Assembly (NCBI GenBank): GCA_964425755.1
Contig: CAYRNY010000004.1
Coordinates: 177,858 to 241,857, forward strand
DNA: 64,000 bases
DNA from: CAYRNY01 sp964425755
GTDB taxonomy: Bacteria; Chloroflexota; Anaerolineae; Aggregatilineales; Aggregatilineaceae
Direction of reading: 5' to 3'
Shown: one piece after another, positions 26,412 through 35,656 of the stretch
Position numbering within the stretch: the first letter of the stretch is position 1
How the letters are laid out: each line of letters begins with the position of its first letter
Position numbers and translations under genes: made by a program
Notes under the pieces: generated by a model
Database searches by the model: none
What the model saw: the letters and a program-made list of their open reading frames with translations, nothing else
Told to the model about the DNA's origin: nothing

Positions 26412-27638
26412 CTACTGCAACGCGGTGGCATGACGCTGGATTTTCGTGATCGCCTCCACGATCGCGTCCATAGCGTCCTGATCGCCCAACAAGACGTTTT
26501 GCGGCAACCAGACCGTCTCCCAGGCGGCGCGCTGCGTGTTGGGGAACGGCTCATCCAGAAACGCGTGCGCTTCGTCCCGCGTTTCCGGGGGTAGACGCTT
26601 GCGGTACGCCCCGCTGGTGAACATCTCCAGCGCGTGCAGCGGCGGATAGCTGGCCTGGTTCGGAATCCCTTCCGCATTGAGCGCCTCGACGAAGCGTTCC
26701 GTCGGCACGCCGGCAAAGGCCGTCTTGTCATAGTGGAAAATATACGCGTAATGGCCGTTGTGCGTGCAGCGCGGGTCAAGCCGTTGTGGGGTGATCCCCG
26801 CGACCTGGCTCAGGGCGGCGTCCAGATAGCGCGCGTTCGCCATGCGCCGCTGGCCCTGTTCATCAAGCCGGCTGAGCTGCTGGCGCAACACGGCGGCCTG
26901 CCATTCGCTCAAGCGGTAATTCGAGCCGTAGATGAAATGCGAGTAAAACCACTCGCCGGGCATCCGCCCGCAGTCGTGCGCCGAGCGTGCCAACCGTTCC
27001 AGCTCGTCATCGTTGGTCACGATCACGCCGCCCTCGCCCGCCGTCATAAGCTTGCTCTGCTGGAAACTAAACGTCCCGATATCCCCTAGCGCGCCGACCC
27101 GCTGGCCCTTCCACGCGCTGCCGTGTGCGTGCGCGCTGTCTTCGACCAGGAACAGGTCGTGCTGCTGCGCGATCGCCTGCAGCCGGTCCATGTCGGCGGG
27201 ATGGCCGCCCACATGCACGGCGACGATCGCCCTGGTGCGCTCCGTGATCGCGGCGGTGACACTCTCCGGGTCAATGCAGTAGGTCCGGGGATCGATATCG
27301 ACCAGCACGGGCAACGCCCCCGCAAAGAGCACGGCGCTGGCAGTCGCCACAAAAGTGTAGTCCGGCACGATCACTTCATCGCCCGGCCCGATGCCCAGCG
27401 CCAGCATGGTGACTTCGAGCGCGGCGGTGCCGTTGGTCACCGCGATGCCGTGCCTCGCCCCGTGATAGGCGGCGAATTCCTGTTCAAACGCCAGCGCCTG
27501 GTCACCGGGAGTGCGCCACCACTTGCGACTTTCGAGCACCTCCAACAGCGCCTGTTTTTCGCGTTCGTCGTAATACGGCCATTCTGGGAAGGGCCTGGTC
27601 TTGACCGGTTGGCCCCCCAACACAGCGAGCTTCTCCAT
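26412..27638 (-). CDS. DegT/DnrJ/EryC1/StrS aminotransferase family protein
   Basis: The 408-residue PLP protein has the family features: an N-terminal WPYYDEREKQALLEVLESRKW, VTNGTAALEVTMLALGIGPGD for phosphate binding, VEDSAHAHGS, and the lysine-containing SFQQSKLMTAGEGG near residue 195 that would hold PLP. Family members transfer an amino group from glutamate to a keto-sugar, or act as sugar dehydratases or dehydrogenases. It faces the transport operon, so it may modify or degrade an amino sugar rather than build surface polysaccharide, since no nucleotide-sugar genes are nearby. A GGAGAGGGGA stretch precedes the ATG. Confidence 0.9.
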   Translation of the reverse strand: MEKLAVLGGQPVKTRPFPEWPYYDEREKQALLEVLESRKWWRTPGDQALAFEQEFAAYHGARHGIAVTNGTAALEVTMLALGIGPGDEVIVPDYTFVATASAVLFAGALPVLVDIDPRTYCIDPESVTAAITERTRAIVAVHVGGHPADMDRLQAIAQQHDLFLVEDSAHAHGSAWKGQRVGALGDIGTFSFQQSKLMTAGEGGVIVTNDDELERLARSAHDCGRMPGEWFYSHFIYGSNYRLSEWQAAVLRQQLSRLDEQGQRRMANARYLDAALSQVAGITPQRLDPRCTHNGHYAYIFHYDKTAFAGVPTERFVEALNAEGIPNQASYPPLHALEMFTSGAYRKRLPPETRDEAHAFLDEPFPNTQRAAWETVWLPQNVLLGDQDAMDAIVEAITKIQRHATALQ

Positions 27639-27941
27639 ACGTATCCGTCCCCTCTCCCAAGAACAAACCCCGTCAGGGGCAGTATCCTGCGGCGGGCGTC
27701 TTAATTTGAACGTTAATATCCACGAAACGCCGGTAATCCACCGCGACTACAGCCTACACCGGGCCGCCGCAGCCTGTCAAGCACGCGACCACCGGCAACC
27801 GGGCCACTGCTGATCACGCCCCCGGCATTACGGTACAATGGCGGCGCTGAAGATGAGCAGTTGCAGCGGCAACGTCACCAGACATCCATTATACTAGACG
27901 CGGTCCACGTCAACGAACGGTACTGCGAAGGGAATACCTTG
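27639..27941. other. Divergent intergenic region upstream of lutA
   Basis: About 300 bp between the DegT gene and lutA. The only element I can support is TACAAT at 27834-27839, about 100 bp before the lutA ATG, with a weak TGATCA at the -35 position (17-bp spacing). No gene or repeat is visible. Confidence 0.4.
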
Positions 27942-28736
27942 ATGGAACATCTCGAGTCGCGTTTGGACCAAACGCCTGCTGCCGGAAAGCGAGTCGCGCT
28001 GTTCGTGACCTGCCTGGCTGACGTGTTCTATCCCCAGACGGGCATGGCGGTGGTCAGGCTGCTGAAATACCTGGGCGTTGGTGTCGATTTCCCTGCCGGG
28101 CAGACGTGCTGCGGCCAGCCCGCGTTCAACACCGGCTACTGGGACGAAGCGCGCCAGGTCGCGCGGCAATTCCTCACGACGTTTCAGGACGCAAACGCGA
28201 TCGTCGCGCCGTCCGGCTCGTGCGTGGCGATGGTGCGCCACGAGTTCCCGCGCCTGTTCGAGGGCGATCCCTGGCACGCCCTGGCGCGGGACGTGGCCGC
28301 GAAGACGTGGGAATTCACCGAATACCTCGTCGACGGGCTGGGCGTGACCGACCTCAAGCTGGCGTTCCCCGAACCGCGCCGTTTTGCGTTCCACGACTCG
28401 TGTCACGGGCTGCGCATGCTGGGGCTGGGGCAGGCGGCGCGTACCTTGCTGGGCAACGTCAAGAACGCCGCGCTCTGCGAACTGGACGAGCACGATGAAT
28501 GCTGCGGGTTCGGCGGGACGTTCAGCGTCAAGATGGCCGACATCAGCGGCGCGATGCTGCAACGCAAGCTGGACAACATCAACCGCTGCCCCGCCGACAC
28601 GATCGTGTTGGGCGACCTGAGCTGCATGGCCCATATCAACGGCGGGCTGTCGCGCCGGGGATCGACCAAACGCGCCCGCCACATCGCCGACGTATTAGCC
28701 GAAGCACTGGAAGAGGGCCGGACGTATGAAGGTTAA
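27942..28736 (+). CDS. lutA: Lactate utilization protein LutA (Fe-S oxidoreductase subunit)
   Basis: The 264-residue product has two CCG cysteine-rich domains, visible as GQTCCGQPAFN near residue 55 and ECCGFGGTFSVK near residue 186, typical of LutA/YkgE and related to GlpC and HdrB. With LutB and LutC it oxidises L-lactate to pyruvate. AAGGGA lies before ATG 27942; in-frame upstream codons lack a ribosome site. It overlaps lutB by 11 bp. Confidence 0.92.
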   Translation: MEHLESRLDQTPAAGKRVALFVTCLADVFYPQTGMAVVRLLKYLGVGVDFPAGQTCCGQPAFNTGYWDEARQVARQFLTTFQDANAIVAPSGSCVAMVRHEFPRLFEGDPWHALARDVAAKTWEFTEYLVDGLGVTDLKLAFPEPRRFAFHDSCHGLRMLGLGQAARTLLGNVKNAALCELDEHDECCGFGGTFSVKMADISGAMLQRKLDNINRCPADTIVLGDLSCMAHINGGLSRRGSTKRARHIADVLAEALEEGRTYEG

Positions 28737-30144
28737 ATCCAAGCAGTTCATCCCCAGCGCGCGAATCGCGGTGCGTGATGCGCAACTCCAGGCGGCGGTC
28801 GCGACCTCAACCACGAACAGCGACCAGGCGCGGCAGGCCGCCATGTTCGCCTTCGGGCACGCGCACGGCGAGCAGATGCGCCAGCAGGCCGCCGCAGCGA
28901 AACGCCGCGCGCTGAACAACCTGCCGGAGCTGTTGGAACGTGCCGAAGCGGCCATGCAGGCCAACGGGATACAGGTGCTGTGGGCAGAAGACGGCCCGGA
29001 AGCATGCCAGCACGTGCTTGACATCGCGCGGCGGCACGGCACGCGGCGCGTCGTCAAGAGCAAGAGCATGCTGACCGAAGAGATCGCGCTCAACGCGGCG
29101 CTCGAAACGGCGGGGATCGCGGTCTTTGAGACCGACCTGGGCGAGTACATCGTGCAGTTGGCGGGCGAGCCGCCCAGCCACATCGTCGGGCCGGCGCTGC
29201 ACATGTCGAAGGAAACGATCCGCGATCTCTTCGTGCGCGAGCTGGACATGCCGCCCACCGACAGCGCCGAAGCCATGACCCAGTTCGTCCGGCAGCGGTT
29301 GCGCCGCCAGTTCCTGGATGCCGATATGGGCATCTCCGGCGGGAACTTCATCATTGCCGAGACCGGCACGCTGTGCCTGGCGACCAACGAAGGCAACGGG
29401 CGGATGGCGACCTCACTGCCGCCGGTGCACGTCGCCGTGGTGGGGATCGAGAAGATCGTCGAGACGCCAGAAGATTACGCGACCCTGGCGCAGATCCTGG
29501 CGCGCAGCTCCACCGGGCAGACGGTCACGGTGTACAACCACATGATCAGCGGTCCCCGCCGCGCTGACGAAGCAGACGGCCCCGAGCACGTATACGTGAT
29601 CCTGGTGGACAACGGGCGCAGCGCGATCTACGACGGCGATTATGCCGAAGCGCTGGCCTGCCTGCGCTGCGGCGCGTGCCTGAACACCTGCCCGGTCTAC
29701 CGGGCGACAGGCGGGCACGCCTACGGCTGGGTCTATTCCGGGCCGATCGGCGCGATCGTGACGCCGTTGCTCGCCGGGCTGGAACACGCCAGCCCACTGC
29801 CCTATGCCAGCAGCCTGTGCGGCAAGTGCAAGGCTGTCTGCCCGGTCGATATCGACATCCCGCGCATGCTGCTTGCGCTGCGCCGCGACCTGGTGGAACA
29901 GGGGCACGGCGCGCCGCTGTGGAACCTGGGCATGCGCGGGTGGGCCCTCGCCAGCCGGTCGCCGCGCCTGTTCGACCTGGGCAGCCGCGCGCTGCGCTGG
30001 GGGGCGCGTCTGGCCCCACGCCGGTTGCCGGGTCCCGCTGGCGGGTGGACCCGCTACCGCGACCTACCGCCAACACCCCCTAAGTCCTTCCGCCACCTGT
30101 GGCAGGAACACCAGGGAGACGATGAACATGAGCAGTCGCGATAA
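28726..30144 (+). CDS. lutB: Lactate utilization protein LutB (Fe-S subunit)
   Basis: The 472-residue product has an N-terminal LUD domain (SKSMLTEEIALN, then LPPVHVAVVGIEKIVET) and two ferredoxin-type clusters, CLRCGACLNTCPV near residue 312 and CGKCKAVCPVD near residue 365, as in LutB/YkgF. It carries electrons within the lactate-oxidising complex in the cytoplasm. The C-terminal tail is Arg/Pro-rich. Its reading frame overlaps both neighbours, which indicates tight translational coupling. Confidence 0.93.
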   Translation: MKVKSKQFIPSARIAVRDAQLQAAVATSTTNSDQARQAAMFAFGHAHGEQMRQQAAAAKRRALNNLPELLERAEAAMQANGIQVLWAEDGPEACQHVLDIARRHGTRRVVKSKSMLTEEIALNAALETAGIAVFETDLGEYIVQLAGEPPSHIVGPALHMSKETIRDLFVRELDMPPTDSAEAMTQFVRQRLRRQFLDADMGISGGNFIIAETGTLCLATNEGNGRMATSLPPVHVAVVGIEKIVETPEDYATLAQILARSSTGQTVTVYNHMISGPRRADEADGPEHVYVILVDNGRSAIYDGDYAEALACLRCGACLNTCPVYRATGGHAYGWVYSGPIGAIVTPLLAGLEHASPLPYASSLCGKCKAVCPVDIDIPRMLLALRRDLVEQGHGAPLWNLGMRGWALASRSPRLFDLGSRALRWGARLAPRRLPGPAGGWTRYRDLPPTPPKSFRHLWQEHQGDDEHEQSR

Positions 30145-30781
30145 CATCTTGCGCCGGCTGCGCGCCGCGCGCACGCCCTTCGAGGGACTCGATCCCGTCA
30201 CCGGGCGGCGGCACATGGTCCCCGTGCACGATTCGGCCCCCACCGCGCTGGAAGCACGCTTCATCCGCGAGGCGGAAGCGCTGGGCTGCGCCGTGACGCG
30301 CGTCACGACTCCGGAACAGGCGATCGCACACATCCTGCAATTGATCGCCCCGGACACAGCAATCCAGAGCTGGGCCTTCGCGCACATCCCGCTGCCGGGG
30401 CTGGCGGACGCGCTGGCAGATGCCGGGGTTCGGGTCGTCCCCGGCGCGGAGACGGCGCGCGTGGGGCTGACCGGCGCGGATGCCGCGCTAGCCGGGACGG
30501 GTAGCCTGCTGCTGGTGACCGGGCCGGGCAAGCCGCGCCAGGTGTCATTGTTGCCGCCGGTCCACGTTGCCGCCATCACCACCGGCCAGATCGTGCCGGA
30601 CCTGGACACGTGGATCGCGGCGCAGCGCGAAAGCGGCTTTCAGCGCATTCGTTCGGCGAGCGCCAGCGTGGTGATCAGCGGCCCCAGCCGCACCGGGGAT
30701 ATCGCCAACATTCCCGTTCGCGGCGTGCACGGGCCGGGCGAAGTGCACATTATTCTGCTCGCGCCGCGCGGCAGGGACTAG
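30128..30781 (+). CDS. lutC: Lactate utilization protein LutC
   Basis: The 217-residue product carries the LUD domain of LutC/YkgG (LTGADAALAGTGSLLLVTG, LPPVHVAAITTGQIVPDL, ending with a conserved-looking HGPGEVHIILL). It completes the LutABC lactate oxidation set. ATG 30128 has AGGGAG at a 9-nt spacing; ATG 30122 in the same frame is too close to it. It overlaps the end of lutB by 17 bp. Confidence 0.9.
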   Translation: MSSRDNILRRLRAARTPFEGLDPVTGRRHMVPVHDSAPTALEARFIREAEALGCAVTRVTTPEQAIAHILQLIAPDTAIQSWAFAHIPLPGLADALADAGVRVVPGAETARVGLTGADAALAGTGSLLLVTGPGKPRQVSLLPPVHVAAITTGQIVPDLDTWIAAQRESGFQRIRSASASVVISGPSRTGDIANIPVRGVHGPGEVHIILLAPRGRD

Positions 30782-30803
30782 CACAAGCCGGGCGCGGGCG
30801 GAT

Positions 30804-31844
30804 TTACCCGCCGCCAGATAGCTCCTGCCGCACGATCCGCGTGCCCGCCACCAGCGCCTTGAGCTTGGCGCGCGCGGCCCAACGCGCCGTCTGGCTGAAG
30901 CCGCAATCCGGGGTGAGCGTCAGCTTTTCCGGCGCGACGTATTCCAGCACGCGGCGGATGCGCTCGGCCACGTCGTCGGGCGTCTCGACGTAATAGTTCT
31001 TCACGTCGATCACCCCCGCGGCCAGCTCTTTGTCGCTGGGAAACTCCTGCCATAGCTCGATCTCGGCCAGCTCGCGGTTGGCGAATTCCAGCGCCAACTG
31101 GTCGGTGTGCGTGTCGAGAATGTGCGGGAAGAGGGGCCGGTAGGTCCGTTTGGCGACCGGACGTCCCAGGTAATTACCGAAGCACAGGTGCAGGCTGATC
31201 TTCGCGTCGACTCCGGCGACGGTCTGGTTAAACAGGCGCACGAATTCTTCCGGCTCATTCTTGCGGGCGTGCACCGCGTAGGACGGCTCGTCAAGCTGGA
31301 TGAACGTCGCACCGGCGGCGACCAGCGCTTTGAGCTCGCGGTTGATGATCGCCGACAGCGCGTAGGCTACCTCGATGCGATCCTTGTACACGCCCCCCGG
31401 CTTGATGCGCCCGGCCAGCGTGAACGGCCCCGGGCAGGGCACCTTGAGCGGGGTCTGCGTGCGGGTGCGCACGTATTCGTATTCGGCCACCAGCCCCAGC
31501 CCCTCCGGCGCGGTGATTGGATCAACGGCCTCGTAGCTTTCGCGCTGGTCGTGCGCGCCGGCCCCCAGTTTGCGACGCGGCGGCAGCTCGTGCAGGCCGG
31601 TCATGTGGCCGTAGAACTCCGCCGTGAAAAACCCGACGCGCCGCATCTCGCCATCGGTGATGATATCCACGCCTGCATCTTCCTGGTCGCGCAGCGCGAT
31701 ATCGACCGCGTCGTTCTGTGTCTCGACCAGATCGTCCGGCCCCATCTCGCCGCGCCTGGCTGCGTCCAGCGCGACCTGCAACCAGCCCGGCCACGCGTAC
31801 GAACCGATCACGCTGGTCGGTAAAAGCGGTGTGTCATTCGGCAT
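30804..31844 (-). CDS. Cobalamin-independent methionine synthase C-terminal-like protein
   Basis: The 346-residue product matches the C-terminal catalytic half of MetE: SVIGSYAWPGWL at the start, ATFIQLDEPSYAVH, the zinc-binding HLC in SLHLCFGNY near residue 218, and TLTPDCGFSQTARW near residue 312 supplying the second zinc Cys. It lacks the N-terminal half of full MetE (about 750 residues), as do many archaeal-type proteins that use other methyl donors. It may methylate homocysteine or a different thiol. AGGAGAG lies before ATG 31844. Confidence 0.88.
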   Translation of the reverse strand: MPNDTPLLPTSVIGSYAWPGWLQVALDAARRGEMGPDDLVETQNDAVDIALRDQEDAGVDIITDGEMRRVGFFTAEFYGHMTGLHELPPRRKLGAGAHDQRESYEAVDPITAPEGLGLVAEYEYVRTRTQTPLKVPCPGPFTLAGRIKPGGVYKDRIEVAYALSAIINRELKALVAAGATFIQLDEPSYAVHARKNEPEEFVRLFNQTVAGVDAKISLHLCFGNYLGRPVAKRTYRPLFPHILDTHTDQLALEFANRELAEIELWQEFPSDKELAAGVIDVKNYYVETPDDVAERIRRVLEYVAPEKLTLTPDCGFSQTARWAARAKLKALVAGTRIVRQELSGGG

Positions 31845-31873
31845 ATTCGCTCTCCTGAAGTCTCGCTGACGGT

Positions 31874-31901
31874 TTGACTCGATCCTGATATCTGGCATAA
31901 T
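31874..31901 (+). promoter_or_regulatory. Promoter of the UlaG-like gene
   Basis: TTGACT (31874-31879), a 16-bp spacer and CATAAT (31896-31901) form a good promoter about 60 bp before the ATG at 31965. Confidence 0.6.
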
Positions 31902-31964
31902 CCCTGGCCGGACCGCCGCCGGTGGTGTCACGGCTAGTTTAGCACAACGCACAGGAGGTGTCGT

Positions 31965-32840
31965 ATGATCCAGCCCGCGCAGACAGGGATCGCGCTACTC
32001 AACGATATCGCGTCCGCACAACCCGCCCCAGACGAGGTCATGTTATGGTGGCTGGGGCAGAGCGGTTACGCGATCAAGACGGCGTCGGCGCTGTTTTACG
32101 TCGACCTGTACCTCTCCGAACACCTGACGGCGAAATACGCCGACACCGCCAAGCCGCACATCCGCATGACCGCCGCGCCCTTGCGCGGGGGCGACATCAC
32201 CAACGCGACCTGGGTGTTCGCCAGCCACAAACACTCGGACCATCTCGACCCCGGCACGCTGCCGGACCTCTTCGCCGCGTCGCCGCAGGCCCGGCTGGTG
32301 CTGCCCGCCGCGCTGGTCGAGCATGCCGTGTCGCTCGGGCTGGACCGGGCGCGACTCGTGCCCACGCGCGGCGACGAGACGATCCAGGCCGGGCCGATCA
32401 CGGTGCACAGCCTGCCCTCGGCACATCCAGACCTGGATTACAGCGAGGCGACCGGCTACCCGTTTCTGGGCTTCGTGTTCGAGGTTGACGGTCTGACGCT
32501 GTATCACAGCGGCGACACGGTGCTCTATGACGGGCTGGCCGACCGGTTACGGCAGTTCGATCTCGATATCGCCTTCCTGCCGATCAACGGCACGAGCGCG
32601 CGCCTGGCCGCACTGAACGTGCCGCCGAACATGAGCGCGCAGGACGCCGTCGACCTGGCCGGGACGATCACCCCGCGCCTGGTGATCCCGCACCATTACG
32701 ACATGTTCACGTTCAACACGGTCGACGTCAGCGAGTTCACACGCCGCGCCGACGCCGCCGGGCTGCCTTACGCGACCTTGCGCTGTGGGGAACGGTTCGA
32801 GTGGCGGCGAGGGGATGGTTCGCGCGGCCTGAACGCCTGA
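31965..32840 (+). CDS. Metallo-beta-lactamase-fold hydrolase, UlaG-like
   Basis: The 291-residue product has the metal motif SHKHSDHLD near residue 86 and the later HSGDTVLYDGL and VIPHHYDMF segments that complete the two-metal site. These match UlaG-type lactonases, which open L-ascorbate-6-phosphate or similar lactones. AGGAGG is placed before ATG 31965. There are no other ascorbate-pathway genes nearby, so the physiological lactone is unknown. It may be a general sugar-lactone hydrolase. Confidence 0.85.
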   Translation: MIQPAQTGIALLNDIASAQPAPDEVMLWWLGQSGYAIKTASALFYVDLYLSEHLTAKYADTAKPHIRMTAAPLRGGDITNATWVFASHKHSDHLDPGTLPDLFAASPQARLVLPAALVEHAVSLGLDRARLVPTRGDETIQAGPITVHSLPSAHPDLDYSEATGYPFLGFVFEVDGLTLYHSGDTVLYDGLADRLRQFDLDIAFLPINGTSARLAALNVPPNMSAQDAVDLAGTITPRLVIPHHYDMFTFNTVDVSEFTRRADAAGLPYATLRCGERFEWRRGDGSRGLNA

Positions 32841-32883
32841 GCGCACGCTCGCCGCACCCGGCACAACCACACCACCCTCGCAA

Positions 32884-32951
32884 GGATGCACAAGCGATCA
32901 GAATTGACGTGCATCCTTTTGCATCCTGCTGCATCTAAACCATGTGATGCA
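32884..32951. repeat. Phased TGCATC repeat array upstream of the OsmC gene
   Basis: Three direct copies of TGCATC begin at 32910, 32920 and 32930, spaced exactly 10 bp apart, one DNA turn. Inverted copies GATGCA lie on each side at 32885-32890 and 32946-32951. The array ends about 40 bp before ATG 32993, so it looks like a multi-site operator or enhancer for the OsmC gene. Confidence 0.6.
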
Positions 32952-32992
32952 CCAAAACCGTGACATTGAGACACGAGAGGGATAGTGAGCTA

Positions 32993-33385
32993 ATGGAAAT
33001 GGAAATCGTCTTTCCCGGTGGGTTGCAGGTTGACGCCATCATGGGCGACATGGTTGTCGAAACGAATCAGGACGGGTCGGCCCCGGCCCCGTTCGGGCTG
33101 TTCCTGGCCTCGATTGGGACGTGCGCGGGCATTTACGTCCTGAGCTTCTGCAAGCAGCGCGGGCTGCCTACCGACGATATCAAGATCGTGCAGCGCATGC
33201 ACTCCAACCCGTTCACGCGCATGATCGAGAAGATCGAACTGGACATCAAAGTACCGCAAGACTTCCCGGAGAAGTATAAGGACGCGGTGATCCGCGCGGC
33301 GGAACTATGCGCGGTCAAGAAGCACATGGAACAACCGCCGCAGTTCGAGGTCTACACCTCAGTGGCGGAACCGATGTCCGCCTGA
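32993..33385 (+). CDS. OsmC/Ohr-family protein
   Basis: The 130-residue product has the OsmC fold with the two redox cysteines in IGTCAGIYVLSFCKQRG (residues about 43 and 52), which reduce organic hydroperoxides in Ohr/OsmC proteins. The N-terminal beta-strands begin MEMEIVFPGGLQVDA. It is a single-gene unit with a strong terminator behind it and a repeat array in front. Some OsmC relatives (YhfA type) have roles other than peroxide removal. Confidence 0.87.
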   Translation: MEMEIVFPGGLQVDAIMGDMVVETNQDGSAPAPFGLFLASIGTCAGIYVLSFCKQRGLPTDDIKIVQRMHSNPFTRMIEKIELDIKVPQDFPEKYKDAVIRAAELCAVKKHMEQPPQFEVYTSVAEPMSA

Positions 33386-33435
33386 CACCCTACACATGCT
33401 TGCGTGAGATAACCCTCCGCTTATCTCCGTTGCTG

Positions 33436-33469
33436 GACGGTCCCTTGGCTCAGGGACCGTCTTTTTTTT
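33436..33469 (+). terminator. Rho-independent terminator after the OsmC gene
   Basis: A perfect 10-bp stem (GACGGTCCCT/AGGGACCGTC) with a 6-nt loop is followed by eight T residues. Confidence 0.95.
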
Positions 33470-33475
33470 GTGTGC

Positions 33476-33747
33476 GGGGGGTATAGTCCTCCCCGCAAAA
33501 TATGCCGTACCACACTATCGGCAAACGGCCAAGCAGTGCTACACTGAAACACGTCGATGAGGGCCGCCAGACAGCACACAACGCACAAATGCAGGCGCCC
33601 TTCCGCCAGTTTGACTCGCTCTCTGTCCGGGGGATTCGTCCCTTAGCAACGGGCGCGGCGCACGTGATTGCCCGACCATGTTGACACCTCCGCGCCCCAA
33701 AAAATCACGTTTAAGTTTTGGCAACTGGTGTTTATGAGGAGTGTTTT
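33476..33747. other. sdh upstream region
   Basis: This 272-bp region between the terminator and sdhA contains an extended -10 TGCTACACT (33537-33545), which would give a leader of about 200 nt. A TTGACA at 33681-33686 has no matching -10. No gene is seen. Confidence 0.4.
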
Positions 33748-35553
33748 ATGTCCGAAACGCACCCTATCACCCACGACGTGATCGTCGTCGGGGCCGGATT
33801 GGCCGGCACATGGGCCGCCATGACCGCCAGCCAGCACGGTGTAACCGATATCGGCGTGCTCTCCAAGCTGCACCCGCTGCGTTCGCACAGCGGCGCAGCG
33901 CAGGGCGGCATCGCGGCGGCGCTGAACAACGTGCGCCCGGTCGCGGATACGGGACCACGCGGCCCGCTGGAGCAGCTTCCCCCGGACGAAGAGCCGGTTG
34001 ATAGCTGGGAGCTGCACATGTTCGACACGATCAAGGGGTCGGACTGGCTGGGCGACCAGGACGCGATCGAGATCATGGTCAAGGACGCGATCGATATCGT
34101 GTACACCTACGAGCACATGGGCTGTGTCTTCAGCCGCACGCCGGACGGACGCATCGCCCAGCGGCGCTTCGGCGGGCACAGCGCCCCCCGCGCCAACTAC
34201 GCCGCCGACTGGACCGGCCACGTGCTGCTGCACACCATCCATGAGCAAGCCCTCAAGAACGGCGTGAAATTCTACGCCGAGTGGTTCGCGCTCGATCTGA
34301 TCGTCGAGGACAACGTCTGCAAAGGCGTGGTCGCGATAAACGTCCAGACAGGCGAGCTGCACCTGATGCGCGCCAAGGCGGTCATGTTCGGCACCGGCGG
34401 CTACGGGCGCGCGTGGAAGATCACGTCCAACGCGACCGCCAACACGGGCGACGGCGTGGCGATCGCCTACAACGCGGGTGTGCCGTTGATGGATATGGAG
34501 TTTGTGCAGTTCCACCCCACCGGGCTGTACCGGCACGGCATCCTGATGAGCGAGGCCTGTCGCGGCGAGGGCGGTTATCTCGTCAACGCGAACGGCGAGC
34601 GCTTCATGGAAAGATACGCACCGGACAAGATGGAACTCGCCCCGCGCGACCTGGTCAGCCGTTCCGAACAGACCGAGATCGACGAAGGGCGCGGCGTCGA
34701 GGAAGACGGCCAGGGCATCTACCTGGACATGACGCACCTGGGCCGCGAGAAGATCTACGAGCGCCTGCCGCAGGTGCGCGACATCGCGCTCAAGTTTGCA
34801 GGCGTGGATATCATCGACGCGCCCGTGCCGATCCAGCCCACCGCGCACTACAGCATGGGCGGCATCCCCGCGACGGTAAACGGGCAGGTGATCGCGGACG
34901 CGGAAGGCACACCGGTCACCGGCTTCTACGCCGCCGGGGAATGCGCCTGCATCAGCGTGCACGGCGCGAACCGCCTGGGGACCAACAGCCTGCTCGGCGC
35001 GTCGGTTTTCGGGCGGCGCGCGGGCCGCGCGATCGCGGAATTCGTGCAGGGGGGTGCCCCGCTACAGCCGGTAGAAGGCGATCCGCTGGCGCGTTCGCGC
35101 GCCCGCATCACGCGCCTGACCAGCGACCCGCCGGACGGTGGCGGCGAAAACTGGGCCAAGATCGCGCGTGAGCTGAAAGAAACGATGACGCTCAACGCCG
35201 GCATCTTCCGCGACGATGCCCGGCTGCGCCAGGCGCTGCAGGACGTCAAACGCCTGCAGGCGCGGTTCGAGCACGCGCGTGTGATGGACAAGAGCTCGCG
35301 CTTCAATACCGACCTGCTGGGCGCGATCGAAACCGAAAATCTGCTCGCGTTCAGCGAGGTGATCGTCGCCAGCGCCCTGAACCGCACGGAAAGCCGGGGC
35401 GCGCACTCCCGCACCGACTATCCCCAACGCGACGACGAGCACTGGATCAAACACACGGTGGCGCACAAATCCGCCGACGGCACGCCCGCGATCAGCTATC
35501 GCGACGTGACGATCGACTGGGAGAAGTACCCGCCCCAGGAACGCAAATATTAG
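33748..35553 (+). CDS. sdhA: Succinate dehydrogenase/fumarate reductase flavoprotein subunit
   Basis: The 601-residue protein has the FAD-binding DVIVVGAGLAGTWAAM and the HSGAAQGGIAAALNN segment, whose His binds FAD covalently. Catalytic elements include FHPTGLYRHGILMSEACRGEG and the ALQD-type C-terminal region. It oxidises succinate to fumarate, or the reverse, on the cytoplasmic side of the membrane. GAGGAG precedes ATG 33748. It is followed by sdhB after a 103-bp spacer that holds an inverted repeat, an unusual gap for this operon. Confidence 0.95.
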   Translation: MSETHPITHDVIVVGAGLAGTWAAMTASQHGVTDIGVLSKLHPLRSHSGAAQGGIAAALNNVRPVADTGPRGPLEQLPPDEEPVDSWELHMFDTIKGSDWLGDQDAIEIMVKDAIDIVYTYEHMGCVFSRTPDGRIAQRRFGGHSAPRANYAADWTGHVLLHTIHEQALKNGVKFYAEWFALDLIVEDNVCKGVVAINVQTGELHLMRAKAVMFGTGGYGRAWKITSNATANTGDGVAIAYNAGVPLMDMEFVQFHPTGLYRHGILMSEACRGEGGYLVNANGERFMERYAPDKMELAPRDLVSRSEQTEIDEGRGVEEDGQGIYLDMTHLGREKIYERLPQVRDIALKFAGVDIIDAPVPIQPTAHYSMGGIPATVNGQVIADAEGTPVTGFYAAGECACISVHGANRLGTNSLLGASVFGRRAGRAIAEFVQGGAPLQPVEGDPLARSRARITRLTSDPPDGGGENWAKIARELKETMTLNAGIFRDDARLRQALQDVKRLQARFEHARVMDKSSRFNTDLLGAIETENLLAFSEVIVASALNRTESRGAHSRTDYPQRDDEHWIKHTVAHKSADGTPAISYRDVTIDWEKYPPQERKY

Positions 35554-35568
35554 CGTTGGCAGTGATCA

Positions 35569-35633
35569 GTTTTCAGTTCGCAGAACACCCACCATTCGCC
35601 TGATCTGAGAACGTTGAGCTGGCAACTGAAAAC
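35569..35633. repeat. Inverted repeat in the sdhA-sdhB spacer
   Basis: GTTTTCAGTT (35569-35578) and AACTGAAAAC (35624-35633) are perfect 10-bp inverted copies 45 bp apart. They contain CAGTT words like those in dispersed intergenic repeats of some bacteria. It could form a stem in the mRNA or be a small repeated element. Confidence 0.55.
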
Positions 35634-35656
35634 ATCTTTGGAGGAACGTACGACTT

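Noticed and set aside
33681..33686. TTGACA as the -35 box of the sdh promoter
   Set aside because: No -10-like sequence occurs 16-18 bp downstream.
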